From positions 1-34,101 of the forward strand of contig JAILGS010000045.1 of the NCBI GenBank assembly GCA_024696615.1: DNA of 34,101 nt, given 5' to 3'. The notes beneath the pieces were generated by a model. It made no database searches and was not told the DNA's origin. It saw only the letters and a list, made by a program, of their open reading frames with translations. The stretch comes from Lachnospiraceae bacterium. GTDB taxonomy: Bacteria > Bacillota > Clostridia > Lachnospirales > Lachnospiraceae. How positions within the stretch are numbered: position 1 is the stretch's first letter; the number at the start of each line of letters is the position of its first letter. Made by a program: the position numbers and the translations under genes. This document shows positions 25,922-34,101 of the stretch, one piece after another.

Positions 25922-26634
25922 TATTGCAGCTCTCCTTCATCTTCCGTTACCAGATCCTTCACAGTCTCCAATACCGCATCATTATTCAGGGTTTCACGCT
26001 GTAATATATTTAACTCACCCTTATTTAACACCATGATATTATCGCAAATGGATTGGATGGACTCTAATTTATTCGTAGCAATAATAATGATATGATCCTG
26101 GGTCAGAGCTCTTAAGATTTCTCGCAGATCCCTGGTAAATTCTGCATCATACAGAATCGTAGGCTCATCCAAAATAATAACCGTAGGATTGGCAAGAATT
26201 ACGCATAATAACTGTAATTTATATTTCACTGCATCGCTACAGTCTTCAATCAGACGGTATCTGTCACCAATCTCAATATTGACAAACTTAAAACACTCAT
26301 CCATGTCAATATCCGCACTTAACTTGTCCCGATTCGCTTCAATGAAGAAACGGATCATCTCATTACAGGTTAAGAAATTCGGCAATACCGGAACGGAGAA
26401 GGCAACACCAACCTGATTATAATTAAAGACATTATCCCCCGTCTCATCTAAAAGCTGAATGGAACCGCTATCAATATTATCTTCCCCTGTAATACAGTTA
26501 ATCAGGGTACTCTTACCAGAACCCTTTGGTCCAAGGATTCCATATACACTGCCCATTTCAAAAAGAGCGGTAGCTCCTTTTAATACTTTCACTTTATCAA
26601 AACTTTTCGTGACACCATATAAAATTAAACGCAT
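25921..26634 (-). CDS. ABC transporter ATP-binding protein with degenerate motifs
   Basis: 237 residues, a nucleotide-binding domain of an ABC transporter. The Walker A site is intact (ILGPKGSGKSTLINCITG) and Walker B is intact (TVIILDEPT). Other ATPase motifs are altered: the LSGGQ signature region reads CSDAVKYKLQLL, the Q-loop position reads VGVAFSVP without a clear Gln, and the switch-His position reads IIIATNKLE with Asn. ATP binding is therefore likely, while normal hydrolysis is doubtful. GAAAGGA stands about 10 bases before the ATG. It is the first gene of a two-gene unit with the permease. The fold call is sure; its catalytic competence is not. Confidence 0.85.
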   Translation of the reverse strand: MRLILYGVTKSFDKVKVLKGATALFEMGSVYGILGPKGSGKSTLINCITGEDNIDSGSIQLLDETGDNVFNYNQVGVAFSVPVLPNFLTCNEMIRFFIEANRDKLSADIDMDECFKFVNIEIGDRYRLIEDCSDAVKYKLQLLCVILANPTVIILDEPTILYDAEFTRDLREILRALTQDHIIIIATNKLESIQSICDNIMVLNKGELNILQRETLNNDAVLETVKDLVTEDEGELQ

Positions 26635-26717
26635 CGCAAGGTTTTCCTTTCAATTTCCCATAGATAGTATATTATACTTCAAAAGTCCATATTTTGCAAA
26701 TTCCAAAGCCCCATCCC

Positions 26718-26746
26718 TTGCGATTTTATCGTACTTTTGCTATAAT
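26718..26746 (+). promoter_or_regulatory. Promoter of the PAP2-family gene
   Basis: TTGCGA (26718-26723), 17-bp spacer ending TGC, perfect TATAAT (26741-26746), giving an extended -10. The start codon is 36 bases downstream. Confidence 0.8.
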
Positions 26747-26781
26747 CACAAAGATTTATACATTAAGAAAAGGAATTGAAT

Positions 26782-27459
26782 ATGAAACCAGCATGGTCAC
26801 AATTTTTTAAAACCTATGGCCATGGGTTATTTGGACTCTATATCTTTATATATTTACCTTGGTTTGCCTTCCTAGAAACCAGAACCAATGTAACATATCA
26901 TGAGATTCACTGTGTCTTAGATGATTATATTCCATTTGTGGAAGGATTTATCATTCCTTACTACCTATGGTTTTTCTTCATCGCTATAACCTGTGTAACC
27001 ATGTTTTATAAATCCCAGCGTGGGGAATTTTTCCGTTTTGCCATCATGTTGACCTTGGGCATGAGTATCTGCAATATCATCTATACCATTTATCCAAGTT
27101 ATATTGCACTTCGCCCGGCCATCCTGCATGATACCAACGTATTCACCCACACTTTGATAAAACTCTATAATATCGATACATCTTCCAATGTATGCCCAAG
27201 CATCCATGTGTATAATTCCCTGGTATGCTGCTCGGCTCTACAGAGGAATATTTATCTTCAGGATATGAAATCCTTCCGCTATACGGGAGTGATTCTCACT
27301 GCACTGATCACTCTATCCACGGTATTTTTAAAGCAGCATTCCTTCGTGGATGTCGTAGCAGCCATAGTGCTCTTCCTGATCATGCACTATCTGCTAAAAT
27401 ACTTGCCATGGAAGATTTTACATGACCCAAGTCCGGTGCTTCCACCTAGGGCCAAATAA
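26782..27459 (+). CDS. PAP2-family integral membrane phosphatase
   Basis: 225 residues with about six membrane segments. PAP2 enzymes remove phosphate from lipid phosphates at the membrane face. The family signature appears as a reduced first motif (YPSYIALRP), the second motif VCPSIHVYNSL (Ser-x-His of the PSxH type) and the third motif LKQHSFVDVVAAI (His plus Asp four residues later). The wording is closest to the PAP2_3 / inositol-phosphorylceramide-synthase-like branch. ATG 26782 is chosen because AAAGGA stands upstream; a TTG two codons earlier is a weaker start. It is a single-gene unit with its own promoter and terminator. The substrate is unknown. Confidence 0.85.
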   Translation: MKPAWSQFFKTYGHGLFGLYIFIYLPWFAFLETRTNVTYHEIHCVLDDYIPFVEGFIIPYYLWFFFIAITCVTMFYKSQRGEFFRFAIMLTLGMSICNIIYTIYPSYIALRPAILHDTNVFTHTLIKLYNIDTSSNVCPSIHVYNSLVCCSALQRNIYLQDMKSFRYTGVILTALITLSTVFLKQHSFVDVVAAIVLFLIMHYLLKYLPWKILHDPSPVLPPRAK

Positions 27460-27466
27460 GAGCATA

Positions 27467-27512
27467 AAACCCCGAGGAACATATCACATGTCTATGTTCC
27501 TCGGGGTTTCTT
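27467..27512. terminator. Bidirectional terminator between the PAP2 gene and the solute-binding protein gene
   Basis: AAACCCCGAGGAACATA (27467-27483) and TATGTTCCTCGGGGTTT (27493-27509) form a perfect 17-bp stem with a 9-nt loop, with T-rich sequence after it on the plus strand. The two genes converge here. Confidence 0.9.
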
Positions 27513-27534
27513 TTCATAAATCTTTCAAGCCTCA

Positions 27535-28908
27535 CTACTTTATCTGGTTCGTGATATAATCCTGGAACTCATTCACCAAATCCGTAATCTCACCATCCTG
27601 ATCCCATACCTTGTGCAATAAGATTTCTAATTCAATATAGTAATCCCCCAGGGTAAAGAACTTTGGAACCGGAGTAGAATCCGAATAATTCGCATAAATT
27701 CCAGCATAGAGTGGATTCGAATAATTCCAATTATTACGGGAAGGTAAAAAACCAGTCATCCCATAAAAATCCGCCACATAATCATAACATACCGCTTTCA
27801 CGAATTCTCCAGCTTCCTTGCGATGTACACTAAAAGGATCCACCACAAGACACTGCGTGTAACTAATGGAAGAAGCAGGCAAGTTTTCCGTTAAATCCGG
27901 CATTGCTGCAGTTCCATAATCAAAATTCTCATGGGTAGACTTTCCTTCATCCAGCGTTGGAAGGTCACCAATTCTTGCCATAGTAAAAGCCGTCTTGCCT
28001 TCCATAAATTCCGTTAAGGCACCATTCTTATCCAATTCCTTACGATCAATCGCAAAGAAATCATATAGGGCCTGATAATAGGTAAGAGCTGCAATTACAT
28101 TGTCATTATTCGTATCGATGTATGAGCGATCATCACCACTTACGCCACCCATTACAAAATAATCACTTAAAAAAACATAATTGAACTTGTAATTGGACAC
28201 ATCCCAAGTCATGGTTTTCTCCATGTTATTTAAGATACTGTCCTCTTCCACTTCCTGACTTGAGAAAATCAAAATATCATCAAAAGTCTGTGGAACCTGG
28301 GTCACATAGTTCGTGTTATAAACTAAGAAAGCACTGTCAAAATACAATGGATAGGCAATCTGCTTCCCATAATAAGTGACGGCACGCATTGCACTTTTAC
28401 CATAATTGGCTTCCGTAAAAACATCCACATCCGCATCATAGGGCTGAGCTAATCCTGCAAGATAAGCCTGCTCTAAATCGGAATTATTTAACATATACAC
28501 ATCCACCGCATTGATCTGGTGCACACTCTGCAAATCAATATTTTCCAAATATCCACTGGTAGCAACTAAGGACAAAGTCACCTGAATATGAGGATGTTCT
28601 GCCTCGAATTGCTCCACGCACTTGGTAAAATATTCCGTCATATTACTATCCGTGTACCAGAAATTAAGGTTCACATCTTCCTGATCATCCTTCACTTCCT
28701 GCATCAGGGGATTGCCCGCTTCATCCGTCACCGTTTCGCCATTCTCATCGGTAACATATTCCATTGCCAAGGTAGTTTCTTCGCTATCGGTACTTTCTAC
28801 AGCACCTTCCGCTACGGACGCATCTTCTGCCACTTCTGTGGAACCACATCCTGCAAGCTGGAAGATCAGACCCGCCGATAAGATAAGGGCTAATGTTTTT
28901 TTCATCAT
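27535..28908 (-). CDS. Extracellular solute-binding lipoprotein (ABC family 1 type)
   Basis: About 457 residues. The N-terminus MMKKTLALILSAGLIFQLAG leads to the lipobox LAGC, predicting a lipid-anchored protein outside the membrane. An acidic, low-complexity linker (about residues 25-75) follows, rich in Glu, Asp and Thr. The main body resembles sugar-type (MalE/SBP_bac_1) binding proteins: LNFWYTDSNMTEYF, KCVEQFEAEHPHIQVTLSLV, YGKQIAYPLYFDSAFLVYN, EFMEGKTAFTMARIG. Two adjacent ATGs (28908, 28905) both fit the GGAG site. It starts 20 bases after argD on the same strand, so it is probably the last gene of the arginine operon. No permease or ATPase lies next to it, so its transport partners are unknown. 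Confidence 0.88.
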   Translation of the reverse strand: MMKKTLALILSAGLIFQLAGCGSTEVAEDASVAEGAVESTDSEETTLAMEYVTDENGETVTDEAGNPLMQEVKDDQEDVNLNFWYTDSNMTEYFTKCVEQFEAEHPHIQVTLSLVATSGYLENIDLQSVHQINAVDVYMLNNSDLEQAYLAGLAQPYDADVDVFTEANYGKSAMRAVTYYGKQIAYPLYFDSAFLVYNTNYVTQVPQTFDDILIFSSQEVEEDSILNNMEKTMTWDVSNYKFNYVFLSDYFVMGGVSGDDRSYIDTNNDNVIAALTYYQALYDFFAIDRKELDKNGALTEFMEGKTAFTMARIGDLPTLDEGKSTHENFDYGTAAMPDLTENLPASSISYTQCLVVDPFSVHRKEAGEFVKAVCYDYVADFYGMTGFLPSRNNWNYSNPLYAGIYANYSDSTPVPKFFTLGDYYIELEILLHKVWDQDGEITDLVNEFQDYITNQIK

Positions 28909-28928
28909 ATTACTCCACTATATTTTCC

Positions 28929-30128
28929 TTACATTACGGAGGAAATTGCATCCTTCAGTTTTTCCATCATTTCATCAATATTCTCACGCGTGATGACAAG
29001 TGGTGGAACAAAACGAAGCACATTGCCACTTGCGGAAATCACAATCAGTCCCCGCTCTATGGCCGCACTAACAACCTTACCCACAGGAAGGCTTTCGTCA
29101 AATTCCAATCCCTGAATCAATCCAAGACCACGATGGTCCTTGATCACTGCAAATTCATCCTTTAAACTCTCAAGATTCTCCCACAGATATGGGGCAATTG
29201 CTTTCGCGTAACTTACGATGCCCTCATTTGCAAAGATATCCAATACCTGATTCACTGCTGCCGTAGCTAAAGGATTACCGCCATAAGTAGTTCCATGATC
29301 TCCTGGAACTAACGCTTCGGCACACTTTCCGGAAGCTAAGAAAGCACCCACAGGGATGCCGCAACCAAGCGCCTTAGCAACGGTTAATACATCCGGACGG
29401 ATACCATACTGCTCGAAAGCGAACATGGTGCCGGTACGACCATAACCACACTGAATCTCATCTAAGATTAACAGAATATCCTTCTCATCGCAAATGTTTC
29501 GAATGCCTGTTAAGAATTCCTTCGTTGCAGGACGAATACCACCTTCCCCCTGAACCGTCTCCAATATAATAGCACAGGTCTTCTCATTCACCAATGCTTC
29601 CACACTGGCAAGATCATTATAATCTGCAAAACGAATTCCCGGAATCATTGGACCAAAAGCTTCCTGATAATGCTTATTTCCAGTAACTGCTAAAGCACCC
29701 ATACTTCTACCATGGAAGGAATGATTCATGGCGATGATTTCATGATCCACGGAACCGTCCTTAAGAAACGCATACTTTTTGGCAAGCTTAATAGCGCCTT
29801 CAATTGCTTCGGTTCCTGAGTTGGTAAAGAAAACCTTATCCATTCCGGCCACTTCACATAACTTCTTGGCAGCCTCTGCCAGTGGCTTACTATAAAAGAG
29901 GTTGGAAGTATGAATAATCTGATCCATCTGTGCCTTCACACCTTCCGTAAAAGCCGGATGATGATAACCCAAAGCAAATACAGCAATTCCTGCTGCAAAA
30001 TCTAAATACTTCTTTCCTTCATGATCATAAAGATACACGCCCTCTCCATGATCCAATACCACTGGAAAACGATTATAAGTATGGATGAGATTCTCATCCG
30101 CCATTGTCATATATTCATTACTTGTCAT
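28929..30128 (-). CDS. argD: Acetylornithine aminotransferase
   Basis: 399 residues, a class III PLP aminotransferase acting at the fourth step of arginine synthesis. Motifs seen: [53 protein letters not shown], the PLP region [19 protein letters not shown] and [15 protein letters not shown] (with the Schiff-base Lys), and [12 protein letters not shown]. The start at 30128 ([13 protein letters not shown]) is chosen because GAGAGG stands 10 bases upstream; an upstream ATG at 30173 lacks support. It overlaps the end of argB by 11 bases, so translation is probably coupled. The solute-binding protein gene follows 20 bases later. Confidence 0.96.
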   Translation of the reverse strand: MTSNEYMTMADENLIHTYNRFPVVLDHGEGVYLYDHEGKKYLDFAAGIAVFALGYHHPAFTEGVKAQMDQIIHTSNLFYSKPLAEAAKKLCEVAGMDKVFFTNSGTEAIEGAIKLAKKYAFLKDGSVDHEIIAMNHSFHGRSMGALAVTGNKHYQEAFGPMIPGIRFADYNDLASVEALVNEKTCAIILETVQGEGGIRPATKEFLTGIRNICDEKDILLILDEIQCGYGRTGTMFAFEQYGIRPDVLTVAKALGCGIPVGAFLASGKCAEALVPGDHGTTYGGNPLATAAVNQVLDIFANEGIVSYAKAIAPYLWENLESLKDEFAVIKDHRGLGLIQGLEFDESLPVGKVVSAAIERGLIVISASGNVLRFVPPLVITRENIDEMMEKLKDAISSVM

Positions 30129-31044
30129 TGTTATAAAACCTCTCTGCATTGTCATCAATAATTGCTGTTCCAATACCCTTATTCGTAAAGATTTCTAATA
30201 AAAGACAGTGTGGAATTCTACCATCCAAAATATGAACCCTGGAAACACCGCTCTTAATTGCATCAATACAGTTATGAAGCTTTGGAAGCATACCACCAAC
30301 AATGGTGCCACCAGAGATTAAGTCCTCTGCTTCCTTCACAGAAATCTCGGAAATTAAAGAATTCTTATCCTCAAAATCCAGATATAATCCTTCCGTATCC
30401 GTAAGGAATGCTAACTTCTCTGCCTGACAAGCAGTGGCAATGGCACAAGCTGCATCATCCGCATTAATATTATAGGAATGACCTTCCTCATCCGTACCAA
30501 TTGGCGCAATGACCGGAAGAAAATCATTCTCAATCAAATCCATGATGACCTTTCCATCCACGCTGGTAATATCACCCACATAACCAATATCCTGGCCATC
30601 GGATAATTTCTTGGTACAATTTAACAGCTTTCCATCCTTACCACTAATACCGCAGGCCTTAATTCCAAGTAACTGAATCAAACTTACTAAATCCTTATTG
30701 ATCTTATTTAAGACCATCTCAGCGATTTCCATGGTAGGCTCATCCGTCACACGAAGTCCGTTCACTTTACGGGTTTCAATTCCCACTTTGTCCGCCCACT
30801 TGGTGATATCCTTACCACCACCGTGAACAATAATTGGCTTAAAACCAACCAACTTTAATAATACCACATCCTGGATGACCTTCTTCTTTAAATCCTCATC
30901 CACCATGGCGCTTCCACCATACTTTACTACAATAATCTTACGATTAAATTTCTGAATATATGGCAAAGCCTCCACTAATACTGCTGCTTTTGCAAGCTCA
31001 TCCGTCATATTGGCGTTAATTCCGCCCTCATTCTGATATGTCAT
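30118..31044 (-). CDS. argB: Acetylglutamate kinase
   Basis: 308 residues, an amino acid kinase family enzyme that phosphorylates N-acetylglutamate. Motifs seen: [19 protein letters not shown], the glycine loop [12 protein letters not shown] (the family usually has a Pro after GGG), [17 protein letters not shown], the ATP/substrate region [14 protein letters not shown] and [10 protein letters not shown] long N-terminal helix ([19 protein letters not shown]) resembles that of arginine-inhibited hexameric AGKs, so feedback control by arginine is plausible. AGGAG precedes the ATG. It lies 42 bases after argJ and overlaps argD. Confidence 0.96.
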   Translation of the reverse strand: MTYQNEGGINANMTDELAKAAVLVEALPYIQKFNRKIIVVKYGGSAMVDEDLKKKVIQDVVLLKLVGFKPIIVHGGGKDITKWADKVGIETRKVNGLRVTDEPTMEIAEMVLNKINKDLVSLIQLLGIKACGISGKDGKLLNCTKKLSDGQDIGYVGDITSVDGKVIMDLIENDFLPVIAPIGTDEEGHSYNINADDAACAIATACQAEKLAFLTDTEGLYLDFEDKNSLISEISVKEAEDLISGGTIVGGMLPKLHNCIDAIKSGVSRVHILDGRIPHCLLLEIFTNKGIGTAIIDDNAERFYNNDK

Positions 31045-31086
31045 GGCCCACTCCTTTATGATTTCTTATAGTAAAATTCGTCTTTG

Positions 31087-32310
31087 TTATGAACGATAAT
31101 CTGCATTAATGGTTACATAATCAAATGTAAGATCACAACCATAGGCTGTCGCCTTCGCATCTCCCATCTTCACATCCAAAATCGCCTTCACATGCTTCTC
31201 GGAAAGGATCTTGGTAGCTTCCTCTTCGGAATAATCCGTTGCAGTACCATTTTCCACAATCTTTAACTTTCCTGCAGCACTTTCAAAATAAATATCCACG
31301 ATTTCCGGATCAAAATCCGCTCCAGAATAACCCATGGCACATAAAATTCTTCCCCAGTTCGCATCATGTCCAAAGATGGCTGCCTTCGTTAAGGAAGAAC
31401 ACACCACGGATTTCGCAAGGATCTTTGCCTGTTCCTTACTGGCACATCCTGTAGCATCCACTTCAAAGAGACAAGTAGCACCCTCTCCATCTCCGGCGAT
31501 CTTTTTCGATAATTCTTCTAAGATATAGTAGAGAGCCTCATAGAAATCCTGATATTCCTTCGTTCCTTCCTTAATTTCCGGATTTTCTGCCATTCCATTG
31601 GCAAGAACTACCACCGTATCATTGGTGGAGGTATCTCCATCCACGGAAATCATATTAAAAGTATCGGAAACAATCTTCTGAACGGAGGATAAAAGTAAAT
31701 CACTTCCAATCACTGCATCGGAAGTAATAAAACATAACATGGTAGCCATGTTTGGATGAATCATACCTGCACCCTTACACATACCACCGATGGTTACGGT
31801 CTTTCCACCGATTTCCACTTCCACAGCAACTTCCTTGGATACGGTATCCGTAGTCATAATTGCTTCTGCAGCAAGTGTTCCTGCTTCCTTTCCATAGGCA
31901 AGGGCTGGAACTAAGGATTCAATTCCCTTCGTAATAACCGGCATATTAAGCTGCATACCAATCACACCTGTGGAACCAACCAATACCTGATCATATGGAA
32001 TATCTAATAATTTAGAAACCACCTTGGCTTCTTCCTTACAATAGGAAAGACCTTCTTCTCCCGTACATGCATTCGCAATACCGGAATTGACCACAATGGC
32101 CTGTGCCTTCTTCGTCTTATATACCACATCCGCATCCCACTTCACCGGTGCTGCCTTAACTTTATTGGTGGTAAAGGTTCCACCCACGGTACATGGTACA
32201 TCGCTGACCACCATGGCCATGTCCTTCTTTACCTTATTCTTAATTCCTGCATTTAAACCTGCTGCACGGAACCCCTTGGCAGCGGTCACTCCACCTTCGA
32301 TTGCTTTCAT
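31087..32310 (-). CDS. argJ: Bifunctional glutamate N-acetyltransferase / ornithine acetyltransferase
   Basis: 407 residues, a self-cleaving enzyme of the acetyl-recycling arginine pathway. The start MKAIEGGVTAAKGFRAAG is typical. The autoproteolysis site is visible in KGAGMIHPNMATMLCFI, where the Thr after MA becomes the N-terminal nucleophile of the beta chain. The C-terminal part (FGHDANWGRILCAMGYSG, DLTFDYVTINADYRS) also matches. The GGAGG site stands 6 bases before ATG 32310, so the ATG at 32337 is not used. ArgJ recycles acetyl groups, so argA and argE are not needed. argC, which often precedes argJ, is absent here. First gene of argJ-argB-argD. Confidence 0.97.
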   Translation of the reverse strand: MKAIEGGVTAAKGFRAAGLNAGIKNKVKKDMAMVVSDVPCTVGGTFTTNKVKAAPVKWDADVVYKTKKAQAIVVNSGIANACTGEEGLSYCKEEAKVVSKLLDIPYDQVLVGSTGVIGMQLNMPVITKGIESLVPALAYGKEAGTLAAEAIMTTDTVSKEVAVEVEIGGKTVTIGGMCKGAGMIHPNMATMLCFITSDAVIGSDLLLSSVQKIVSDTFNMISVDGDTSTNDTVVVLANGMAENPEIKEGTKEYQDFYEALYYILEELSKKIAGDGEGATCLFEVDATGCASKEQAKILAKSVVCSSLTKAAIFGHDANWGRILCAMGYSGADFDPEIVDIYFESAAGKLKIVENGTATDYSEEEATKILSEKHVKAILDVKMGDAKATAYGCDLTFDYVTINADYRS

Positions 32311-32352
32311 AGAAAACCTCCAGCTTTCTTCGTTCATAAATATTCATTTTTT

Positions 32353-32479
32353 TACATAATTATTCAGCAGCATATCTGAAACATCTTTCTTATAGTATAT
32401 CTTTTAGCCTAAAATGTAAATAGCTTTTTTTAGCAAATGAATATTTTGCATTTTATGCATCGTTTTTGCATATTATTCA
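32353..32479. promoter_or_regulatory. Candidate ArgR boxes between argJ and argG
   Basis: Four AT-rich dyads resemble ARG boxes (TGAATWWWWATTCA and close variants): TACATAATTATTCA (32353-32366, 12 of 14), TGAATATTTTGCA (32438-32450), the perfect dyad TGCAT-TTT-ATGCA (32447-32459) and TGCATATTATTCA (32467-32479). The centres of the last two are 20 bp apart, about two helical turns, as for paired ArgR sites. They lie between the divergent argJ and argG promoters, so one ArgR/AhrC complex could control both units. Confidence 0.55.
32392..32420 (-). promoter_or_regulatory. Predicted promoter of the argJBD operon
   Basis: Minus strand TTTACA (32415-32420), 17-bp spacer, TACTAT (32392-32397); an alternative -10 TATACT overlaps at 15-bp spacing. 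The leader would be about 75 nt. Confidence 0.5.
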
Positions 32480-32488
32480 TTTTAATAC

Positions 32489-32517
32489 TTGCTTTTTCAC
32501 ATATTCTATTGTATATT
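32489..32517 (+). promoter_or_regulatory. Predicted argG promoter
   Basis: TTGCTT (32489-32494), 17-bp spacer, TATATT (32512-32517). The leader is about 95 nt. The nearest ArgR-like box ends about 10 bases upstream of the -35. Confidence 0.55.
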
Positions 32518-32619
32518 ATCAACTAGTCGGCAAAACATATGAAACTCCCTTGATTTTAGGGGGCTTCCATTGCATTTGCTTCACAACATTTCTTAAAAGA
32601 ATTTTAGGAGGACTTATTT

Positions 32620-33852
32620 ATGGCAAAGGAAAAAGTTGTTTTAGCGTATTCCGGTGGTCTTGATACCACAACAATTATTCCATGGTTAAAGGAAACATAC
32701 GATTATGATGTTGTATGTTGCTGTATCGACGTTGGACAGGGTAATGAATTAGATGGTTTAGAGGAGCGCGCACAGCATTCTGGCGCTGAGAAGCTCTATA
32801 TCTTAGATGTTGTTGATGAATTTGTAGATGATTATATTGTTCCAACCGTTAAGGCCAATGCAGTATACGAGAACAAGTATCTTCTTGGTACTTCTTTTGC
32901 TCGTCCTCTGATTGCTAAGAAGCTTGTAGAAATCGCTCGTAAGGAAGGCGCTGTTGCTATTTGCCACGGTGCTACCGGTAAGGGTAACGATCAGGTTCGT
33001 TTCGAGCTTTCCATCAAGGCTCTTGCTCCTGATATCAAGGTGATTGCTCCTTGGAGAGAGAATGAGACCTGGAAGATGCAGTCCCGTGAAGATGAGATTG
33101 CTTACTGCAAGGCTCATGGTATTGATCTTCCATTCTCTTCGGATGATAACGCTTACAGCCGTGACCGTAACTTATGGCATATTTCCCATGAAGGTTTGGA
33201 ATTAGAGAGCCCAGCCAACGAGCCAAACTACGATCATCTCTTAGTTCTTACCACAAGACCTGAGAAGGCTCCTGAAGAAGGCGAATATGTAACCATGACA
33301 TTTGAAAAGGGTGTTCCTACTTCCATCAACGGTAAGAAGATGAAGGCTTCTGATATTCTTCGTGAATTAAACCGTCTTGGTGGAAAGCATGGTATCGGTA
33401 TCATTGATATCGTAGAAAACCGTGTGGTTGGTATGAAGTCCCGTGGTGTTTATGAGACTCCAGGTGGAACCATCTTAATGGAAGCTCATACACAGCTTGA
33501 GGAAATCATCCTTGACCGTGATACCTTAGCTTACAAGAAGCTGGTTGCTACCAAGTTCGCAGATTTAGTATACGAAGGAAAGTGGTTTACTCCACTCCGC
33601 GAAGCTCTTTCAGCATTCGTTGATGTAACTCAGGAATATGTAACTGGTGAAGTAAAGTTCAAGCTTTACAAGGGTAACATCATCAAGGCTGGAACCACTT
33701 CTCCATACTCACTCTACTCTGAGTCCTTAGCAAGCTTCACCACTGGTGACCTCTATGATCACCATGATGCAGAAGGCTTCATTAACCTCTTCGGTCTTTC
33801 CATGAAGGTTCGCGCAATGATGAAGCAGAATGTAGAAACCAACGAGAAGTAA
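32620..33852 (+). CDS. argG: Argininosuccinate synthase
   Basis: 410 residues, the ATP-dependent enzyme joining citrulline and aspartate. The N-terminal PP-loop [20 protein letters not shown] is intact. Other motifs follow: [71 protein letters not shown] and [22 protein letters not shown] (first part typical). AGGAGG stands 8 bases before the ATG. Codon choice is strongly biased to T-ending codons (GGT, GCT, CTT, CGT), unlike its neighbours, which suggests high expression. argH, often next to argG, is absent; a strong terminator follows directly. Confidence 0.98.
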   Translation: MAKEKVVLAYSGGLDTTTIIPWLKETYDYDVVCCCIDVGQGNELDGLEERAQHSGAEKLYILDVVDEFVDDYIVPTVKANAVYENKYLLGTSFARPLIAKKLVEIARKEGAVAICHGATGKGNDQVRFELSIKALAPDIKVIAPWRENETWKMQSREDEIAYCKAHGIDLPFSSDDNAYSRDRNLWHISHEGLELESPANEPNYDHLLVLTTRPEKAPEEGEYVTMTFEKGVPTSINGKKMKASDILRELNRLGGKHGIGIIDIVENRVVGMKSRGVYETPGGTILMEAHTQLEEIILDRDTLAYKKLVATKFADLVYEGKWFTPLREALSAFVDVTQEYVTGEVKFKLYKGNIIKAGTTSPYSLYSESLASFTTGDLYDHHDAEGFINLFGLSMKVRAMMKQNVETNEK

Positions 33853-33876
33853 TTTCCACACATCCATTTGCATAAA

Positions 33877-33915
33877 ACGCCCCCAGGGAAGTAGCACTTC
33901 CCTGGGGGCGTTTTT
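33877..33915 (+). terminator. argG terminator
   Basis: ACGCCCCCAGGGAAGT (33877-33892) and ACTTCCCTGGGGGCGT (33896-33911) form a perfect 16-bp stem with a 3-nt loop, followed by a T-run. The stem also has A residues on its left, so it could work in both directions. Confidence 0.92.
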
Positions 33916-33947
33916 GTATTTAGCATGTAACCATATCAACTACAACA

Positions 33948-34082
33948 TTAATGGTAGGAACGTTTGGTTGGTTGAACGCCCCTCCAAATTTGGAGGGCCG
34001 TATTTGCGATACCGACGCAAATGAGTGATGCAATATCACTACCACCGATATTAATTTTAGGAAAATCTTTATAATCTTTCAT
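33948..34082 (-). CDS. Short ORF, possible truncated gene remnant
   Basis: 44 codons, starting MKDYKDFPKINIGGSDIAS and ending VQPTKRSYH before TAA. AAGGCGG stands in front of the ATG. The first 24 residues (KINIGGSDIASLICVG) recall small phage- or accessory-type proteins that are longer, while the last 20 look unrelated, and the change lies close to an 18-bp palindrome. This suggests a gene cut short by rearrangement, but a real short protein cannot be excluded. I cannot name the family with confidence. Confidence 0.35.
   Translation of the reverse strand: MKDYKDFPKINIGGSDIASLICVGIANTALQIWRGVQPTKRSYH
33980..33997. repeat. 18-bp perfect palindrome
   Basis: CCCTCCAAATTTGGAGGG is a perfect palindrome inside the short ORF at the right edge. 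It may be a small dispersed repeat or a regulatory site. Confidence 0.6.
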
Positions 34083-34101
34083 AAAAATCACCGCCTTAAT
34101 C

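Overview
The window looks like a chromosomal segment of a low-to-moderate GC Clostridia, most like Lachnospiraceae. Supporting signs are: HrcA/CIRCE-controlled groESL; the Firmicute cluster ispF-cysS-mrnC-rlmB-sigH; small families typical of that group (DUF6062- and DUF6472-like proteins); strong AGGAGG-type ribosome binding sites; tRNAs without encoded CCA; and many intrinsic terminators. The taxon is an inference from gene content.

Layout, left to right. (1) 1-5772, minus: the N-terminal 1,924 codons of a giant secreted surface protein built from adhesin-like domains and at least five Lys-Glu-Asn isopeptide repeats; its 3' end lies outside the window. (2) 6152-6913: a prepilin peptidase. 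(3) 7050-9995: exoA, recJ and a zinc-ribbon protein, with a strong terminator directly in front of the recJ ribosome binding site. (4) 10101-11431: an HD-GYP protein and a small DUF6472-like protein. (5) 11560-12008: a gene-free interval holding a GC-rich, highly self-complementary element of about 220 bp, followed by the groEL terminator. (6) 12009-14044: groES-groEL with CIRCE. (7) 14143-15400, plus: an Ala/Glu/Lys-rich membrane-anchored protein and a DUF6062-like protein. (8) 15501-17231: glnS. (9) Two divergently transcribed tRNA-Thr genes (GGU and CGU). (10) 17777-20053, plus: a secreted DUF4214/InlB-repeat-type protein whose 3' end overlaps sigH. (11) 20004-23960, minus: ispF-cysS-mrnC-rlmB-sigH. 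(12) tRNA-Val and tRNA-Met. (13) 24308-26634: a two-gene ABC system with an unusually degenerate ATPase. (14) A PAP2-family membrane protein on the plus strand. (15) 27535-32310: argJ-argB-argD followed by a lone solute-binding lipoprotein, divergent from argG (32620-33852), with candidate ArgR boxes between them. (16) The right edge holds a short ORF that looks like a remnant.

Most of the window is housekeeping: DNA repair, protein folding, translation, isoprenoid and arginine synthesis. The accessory or unusual parts are the giant isopeptide adhesin, the structured intergenic element, the degenerate ABC pair, the Cys-rich IspF tail and the solute-binding protein appended to the arginine operon. 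No transposase, integrase, CRISPR array or phage module was seen.
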